A stretch of 64,000 bases of DNA. It comes from Actinopolymorpha rutila. Its GTDB lineage: Bacteria > Actinomycetota > Actinomycetes > Propionibacteriales > Actinopolymorphaceae. The notes beneath the pieces are model-generated. The model saw only the letters and a list, made by a program, of their open reading frames with translations, had not been told where the DNA came from and did no database searches. A program made the position numbers and the translations under genes. Positions within the stretch are counted from its first letter, which is position 1, and every line of letters begins with the position of its first letter. This document shows positions 61,194-64,000 of this stretch, piece after piece. The stretch lies in contig NZ_JACBZH010000001.1 of NCBI RefSeq assembly GCF_013407855.1, forward strand, positions 1,984,001 to 2,048,000, in the 5' to 3' direction.

Positions 61194-62093
61194 ATGACGT
61201 CGCACCCAGTCTTTGCGGCAGCCGCCGGCACGTGGCTGCTCGGTGACCTCAAGGTCAACAGGATCGGTTTCGGCGCCATGCGCCTGACCGGCAGCGGCGC
61301 CTTGCACCAGGGCACCCCCAGCGACCGCGGCCAGGCGATCGGCGTGCTGCGTCGCGCAGTCGAGCTCGGGGTGAACCACATCGACACCGCGGCCTTCTAC
61401 TTCTCTCGGCTGCGCTTGGCCAATGAGCTGATCAACTCGGCGCTGGCGCCGTACCCGGACGATCTCGTCATCGCCACCAAGGTCGGCCCGTTCCGCGACG
61501 CCGCCGGCGAGTGGACCACCCCGGCGCGGCCCGACCAACTACGCGGCCAGGTGGAGGAGAACCTGCGTCAGCTCGGCCGCGACCACCTCGACGTGGTCAA
61601 CCTGCGCCTCATGGGCCAGGACTCCATCAGCGAGCACTTCGGGGCCCTCGCCGAGGTGCGCGACGCGGGACTCGTCCGCCACCTCGGCATCTCCGACGCC
61701 CGCCCGGAACACCTTGCCGAAGCCCGGGCGATCGCACCGGTGGTATGCGTCCAGAACCGCTACAGCATCGACGCACCCGGCGAGGACGAGATGCTGCGCG
61801 CATGCGAGGAGCTCGGCATCGCGTTCGTACCCTTCTTCTCCATCGCCGGGAAGGGACGCATGGCGGGAGCCGCCCGGGCCGAGCACGACGAGGTCCACGC
61901 CGTGGCCCGTGCACACGGTGTCTCACCGGCACAGGTACGCCTGGCATGGATCCTGCAAAAGGGCGCCCATGTGCTGGCCATCCCTGGGACCGGTGACCCG
62001 GATCACCTCGTCGACAACGTGGCAGCGGGCGCGCTTCGGCTGACGGAGGAAGAACTTCAGCTCCTCGATGCGATTGGCCCCTCCGACTCCTGA
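61194..62093 (+). CDS. Aldo/keto reductase
   Basis: 299 residues, NADPH-dependent TIM barrel. VNRIGFGAMRLTG, GVNHIDTAAFYFS (Asp and catalytic Tyr), VIATKVG (Lys), LDVVNLRLMG, HLGISDARPEHL, VPFFSIAG and IPGTGDPDHLVDNV (cofactor loop) are all present. ATG start with GGAGCTGATGGA upstream. Substrate unknown. Confidence 0.92.
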   Translation: MTSHPVFAAAAGTWLLGDLKVNRIGFGAMRLTGSGALHQGTPSDRGQAIGVLRRAVELGVNHIDTAAFYFSRLRLANELINSALAPYPDDLVIATKVGPFRDAAGEWTTPARPDQLRGQVEENLRQLGRDHLDVVNLRLMGQDSISEHFGALAEVRDAGLVRHLGISDARPEHLAEARAIAPVVCVQNRYSIDAPGEDEMLRACEELGIAFVPFFSIAGKGRMAGAARAEHDEVHAVARAHGVSPAQVRLAWILQKGAHVLAIPGTGDPDHLVDNVAAGALRLTEEELQLLDAIGPSDS

Positions 62094-62163
62094 CGTCGGC
62101 CACGTCAACCGTGCCGCTCCGCGGCCAGCGAACGTCAGCTCGCGGAGGGGTGCTCGTCGTGGG

Positions 62164-63015
62164 TTATGGCGTGGGTGGACCGCAGATGCCGACGATGTTG
62201 AAGGATCGTGGTGCTGGTGTTCCGGAGGTGTCGAAGGTGGAGACGAGGATGTCTTTCGGGAAGCCCGACCGGGTGCCGTTGACGATGACGGTGCCGGGAT
62301 CGGTGTTGCCAGCCAGAGTCGCGGTGAAGGTGCAGTTGCCGACGCTTCGGGTGAAGTGCACCGCGTAGGAGCCGGTGGCCAGGACGTCTGCGCCGGCGAG
62401 GTAACGGGCACCTGGGATGAAGGTGGCTTGGGTTGCTGGTATCCAGCCGCCGACGAGCTGGTCCTCCTGGATGTCTCGGGCGTCGTTTTGGGACTTCGTG
62501 TAGTAGGCGTCGTCATGGGTGTGGCCGCGGTAGTAGCCAGCGACATCGGCGATGACATGAACCGAGCCGGCGTGGTTATAGATCTGGACTTTGCCACCAG
62601 TACCAAGCTTGACGGTAGCCTGCGTTGCGGTCGTGGTGCCCGCCTGGAAGTTGCTGGTGCTGGTCGCCGGACGAGTTTGGCCGGCCGGCCACACGGTGAG
62701 GTAGCTATCGGCTGTCGACCCGGTGGCGGTGAGCGTGAGTACCACCGCGACCGCATCGGATGCGACTCCGCCCCGACCGCTGACCTGGAGGGTGATGGTC
62801 TGGGCTGGGCCGACCTTGCCGGTCGTGCCGCCGTCGCCGGTACGGGTGTCGAGAATGCGTGTGGGCGTTACTGGTTCGAAGATGGCCCGGTCACCCGCGC
62901 TGGTGGTGGCGCCGGCCAGCCCCATCCCGCCAGCTCCCAGAACAGCACCGCACAAGGCACCAACGACAAGGAATACCGCGCCTGATGTGCGGGCACGCCA
63001 CGGCCGGTGAGCCAT
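62164..63015 (-). CDS. Secreted protein with FxPVTPTRILDTR domain
   Basis: 283 residues. Signal peptide or anchor: RARTSGAVFLVVGALCGAVL. The mature part starts FEPVTPTRILDTRTG, continues VGPAQTITLQVSGRGGVASD, AVVLTLTATGSTADSYLTVW and YNHAGSVHVIADVAGYY, a module common in secreted actinobacterial proteins, then a unique C-terminal domain with two Cys. AAAGGAG lies 5 bases before the second ATG (63015). Function unknown. Confidence 0.85.
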   Translation of the reverse strand: MAHRPWRARTSGAVFLVVGALCGAVLGAGGMGLAGATTSAGDRAIFEPVTPTRILDTRTGDGGTTGKVGPAQTITLQVSGRGGVASDAVAVVLTLTATGSTADSYLTVWPAGQTRPATSTSNFQAGTTTATQATVKLGTGGKVQIYNHAGSVHVIADVAGYYRGHTHDDAYYTKSQNDARDIQEDQLVGGWIPATQATFIPGARYLAGADVLATGSYAVHFTRSVGNCTFTATLAGNTDPGTVIVNGTRSGFPKDILVSTFDTSGTPAPRSFNIVGICGPPTP

Positions 63016-63254
63016 CATGGCTCCTTTCCGAATGACCTGCGCTAGGGGATGTACGCGAGATCAAACCGCAACAGCTGGAGCAAGTGGATGTGCCGACATC
63101 ACCGAGTTGAGACCGGCCCGGAGAGTGTGCACGAGCACAGCAATCGGGAAGAGCGTTTTCCAACACTGCGTCCGGTTCCGGCCAGCTAAGCCAGAAGGTC
63201 GTCATCGGCACGATGGTCGGCGAAGGAGGCCGACTTCCGCGTCCACCCCCTCAA

Positions 63255-63298
63255 CTAGTACGACAGCTGTAGATCGCGATCTACAGCTGTCGTACTAG
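63255..63298. repeat. 44-bp perfect palindrome next to the IS element
   Basis: Two exact 22-base arms, the left beginning CTAGTACGACAGCTGTAG and the right its reverse complement, with no spacer. Both ends are CTAG. The right CTAG directly touches the putative IS end (GGGCGTGTCCTGCGG). Confidence 0.95.
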
Positions 63299-64000
63299 GG
63301 CGTGTCCTGCGGATCTTCATCGCAGGAGCAGGATGAGGCAGGCGATAAGGACTTCGGAGCGGTAGTAGGCGGCCCGTTTGGCGTAGCGGGTGGCCAGACT
63401 GCGGAATTGTTTGAGGCGGTTGAAGCAGCGTTCGACCACGTTGCGGTTGCGGTAGAGCTCGGGGTCGAACGCTGGTGGGCGTCCGCCGGCTCGGCCGCGT
63501 TGTTTGCGGCGCTGGATCTGGTCGGCACGCTCGGGAATGGTGACCTTGATTCGCCTGTGCCGTAAGGCTTTGCGGGTGGAGGGATGGGAATAGGCCTTGT
63601 CGGCCAGCACCCGCCCAACCTGCACCCGCACCCCGTCGATGCGCAGGTCGGAGATCTCATCCAGCAGCGGCAGCAGTTGAGGGTTGTCACCCGCCTGACC
63701 GGGGGTGAGGATCACGCTGACCGGTAGCCCGGCGCCGTCGACGGCCAGGTGCAGTTTGCTGGTCAGCCCGCCCCGGGATCTGCCCAGGGCCTCTCCTGGC
63801 ACGGCGAGGTTTTCGATCCAGTCCGCGCAGCCCCCTTTTTCCGGGCTCCAGCGGCATGCTGGTGTGCCCGGATGTGGGTGGAGTCCACACTGATCACCCA
63901 CTCGACCTCACCGACGGAGTCGTCTTTGGTGACGACCTCGCTCATCAGCTTGTCCCAGGTGCCGTCCGCGGTCCATTTCCGTAACCGCTCATGGGCTGTC
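63299..64000 (-). mobile_element. IS5-family insertion sequence, partial
   Basis: One end is placed at 63299, where GGGCGTGTCCTGCGGATC follows CTAG, a target preferred by some IS5-family members. The transposase reads leftward and is cut off by the window end, so the second terminal repeat and target duplication cannot be checked. Confidence 0.75.
63317..64000 (-). CDS. IS5-family transposase, partial, two frames
   Basis: The upstream frame, open to the window end, reads TAHERLRKWTADGTWDKLMS, EVEWVISVDSTHIRAHQHAA (first catalytic Asp in VDST). The downstream frame reads WIENLAVPGEALGRSRGGLT, SKLHLAVDGAGLPVSVILTP, VGRVLADKAYS (second Asp) and YRNRNVVERCFNRLKQFRSL (catalytic Glu). The frames meet at an A5G5 run (63831-63840, complement), a likely -1 slippery site as in the IS427 group. 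The transposase is typical rather than degraded. Confidence 0.88.

Overview
This is high-GC actinobacterial DNA. The core block runs rne-rplU-rpmA-obg-proB-proA-nadD-rsfS, GTG and TTG starts are common, and there is an F420-type oxidoreductase and ANTAR, BlaI and M56 genes. I would place it tentatively near the Propionibacteriales (Nocardioides, Kribbella or Actinopolymorpha relatives); no rRNA is present to confirm this.

Layout. (1) 1-10.7 kb is conserved housekeeping: RNase E/G, ribosomal proteins L21 and L27, the GTPase Obg, proline synthesis (proB, proA), NAD synthesis (nadD), ribosome silencing (rsfS) and a histidine phosphatase, mostly on the plus strand. (2) 10.8-13.7 kb is a tRNA-Ala(GGC) gene with a decayed tyrosine integrase at its 3' side, followed by gene debris and a frameshifted LLM oxidoreductase. 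(3) 14-33 kb is mixed chromosomal cargo: an ANTAR regulator, two adenosine deaminases, HAD and Nudix hydrolases, a TPR protein, a catalytically dead alpha/beta hydrolase, TrmO, a wrecked sigma factor-nuclease fusion, methyltransferases, acetyltransferases and small regulator/enzyme pairs. (4) 33-37.8 kb is a selenium locus. A permease and a selenophosphate synthetase (SelD) face away from a selenoneine synthase (SenA) and a selenosugar synthase (SenB). The selD frame carries an in-frame UGA exactly at the catalytic Cys17 position, so the protein is probably a selenoprotein. (5) 38-46 kb combines metal genes (CDF exporter, multicopper oxidase, DUF6153, broken DUF305) with a BlaI/M56 sensor pair and PAP2 and DedA-PAP2 membrane enzymes. 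(6) 46-55 kb holds two small-molecule kinases, acetyltransferases, a second BlaI/M56 pair, DedA and a TarS-like glycosyltransferase. (7) 55-64 kb is an accessory junction: two tRNA-Gly 3'-end fragments, a single CRISPR-type repeat, a low-GC broken gene, an IS256-family remnant, an Ada-AlkA repair gene with an MFS partner, an aldo/keto reductase, a secreted protein, a 44-bp perfect palindrome and an IS5-family element cut by the window end.

How genes work together. SelD would make selenophosphate, SenB would use it to make a selenosugar, and SenA would join that to trimethylhistidine to give selenoneine; the same selenophosphate would also be needed to make the selenocysteine in SelD. Three promoter regions (44.1, 50.35 and 54.9 kb) carry TACA-N5-TGTA-like BlaI boxes. 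They sit next to PAP2, DedA and wall-glycosyltransferase genes, which suggests one regulon for lipid-carrier recycling and envelope glycosylation.

The window is rich in broken genes. Several are explained by a single missing base each, so either real decay or assembly error must be considered.
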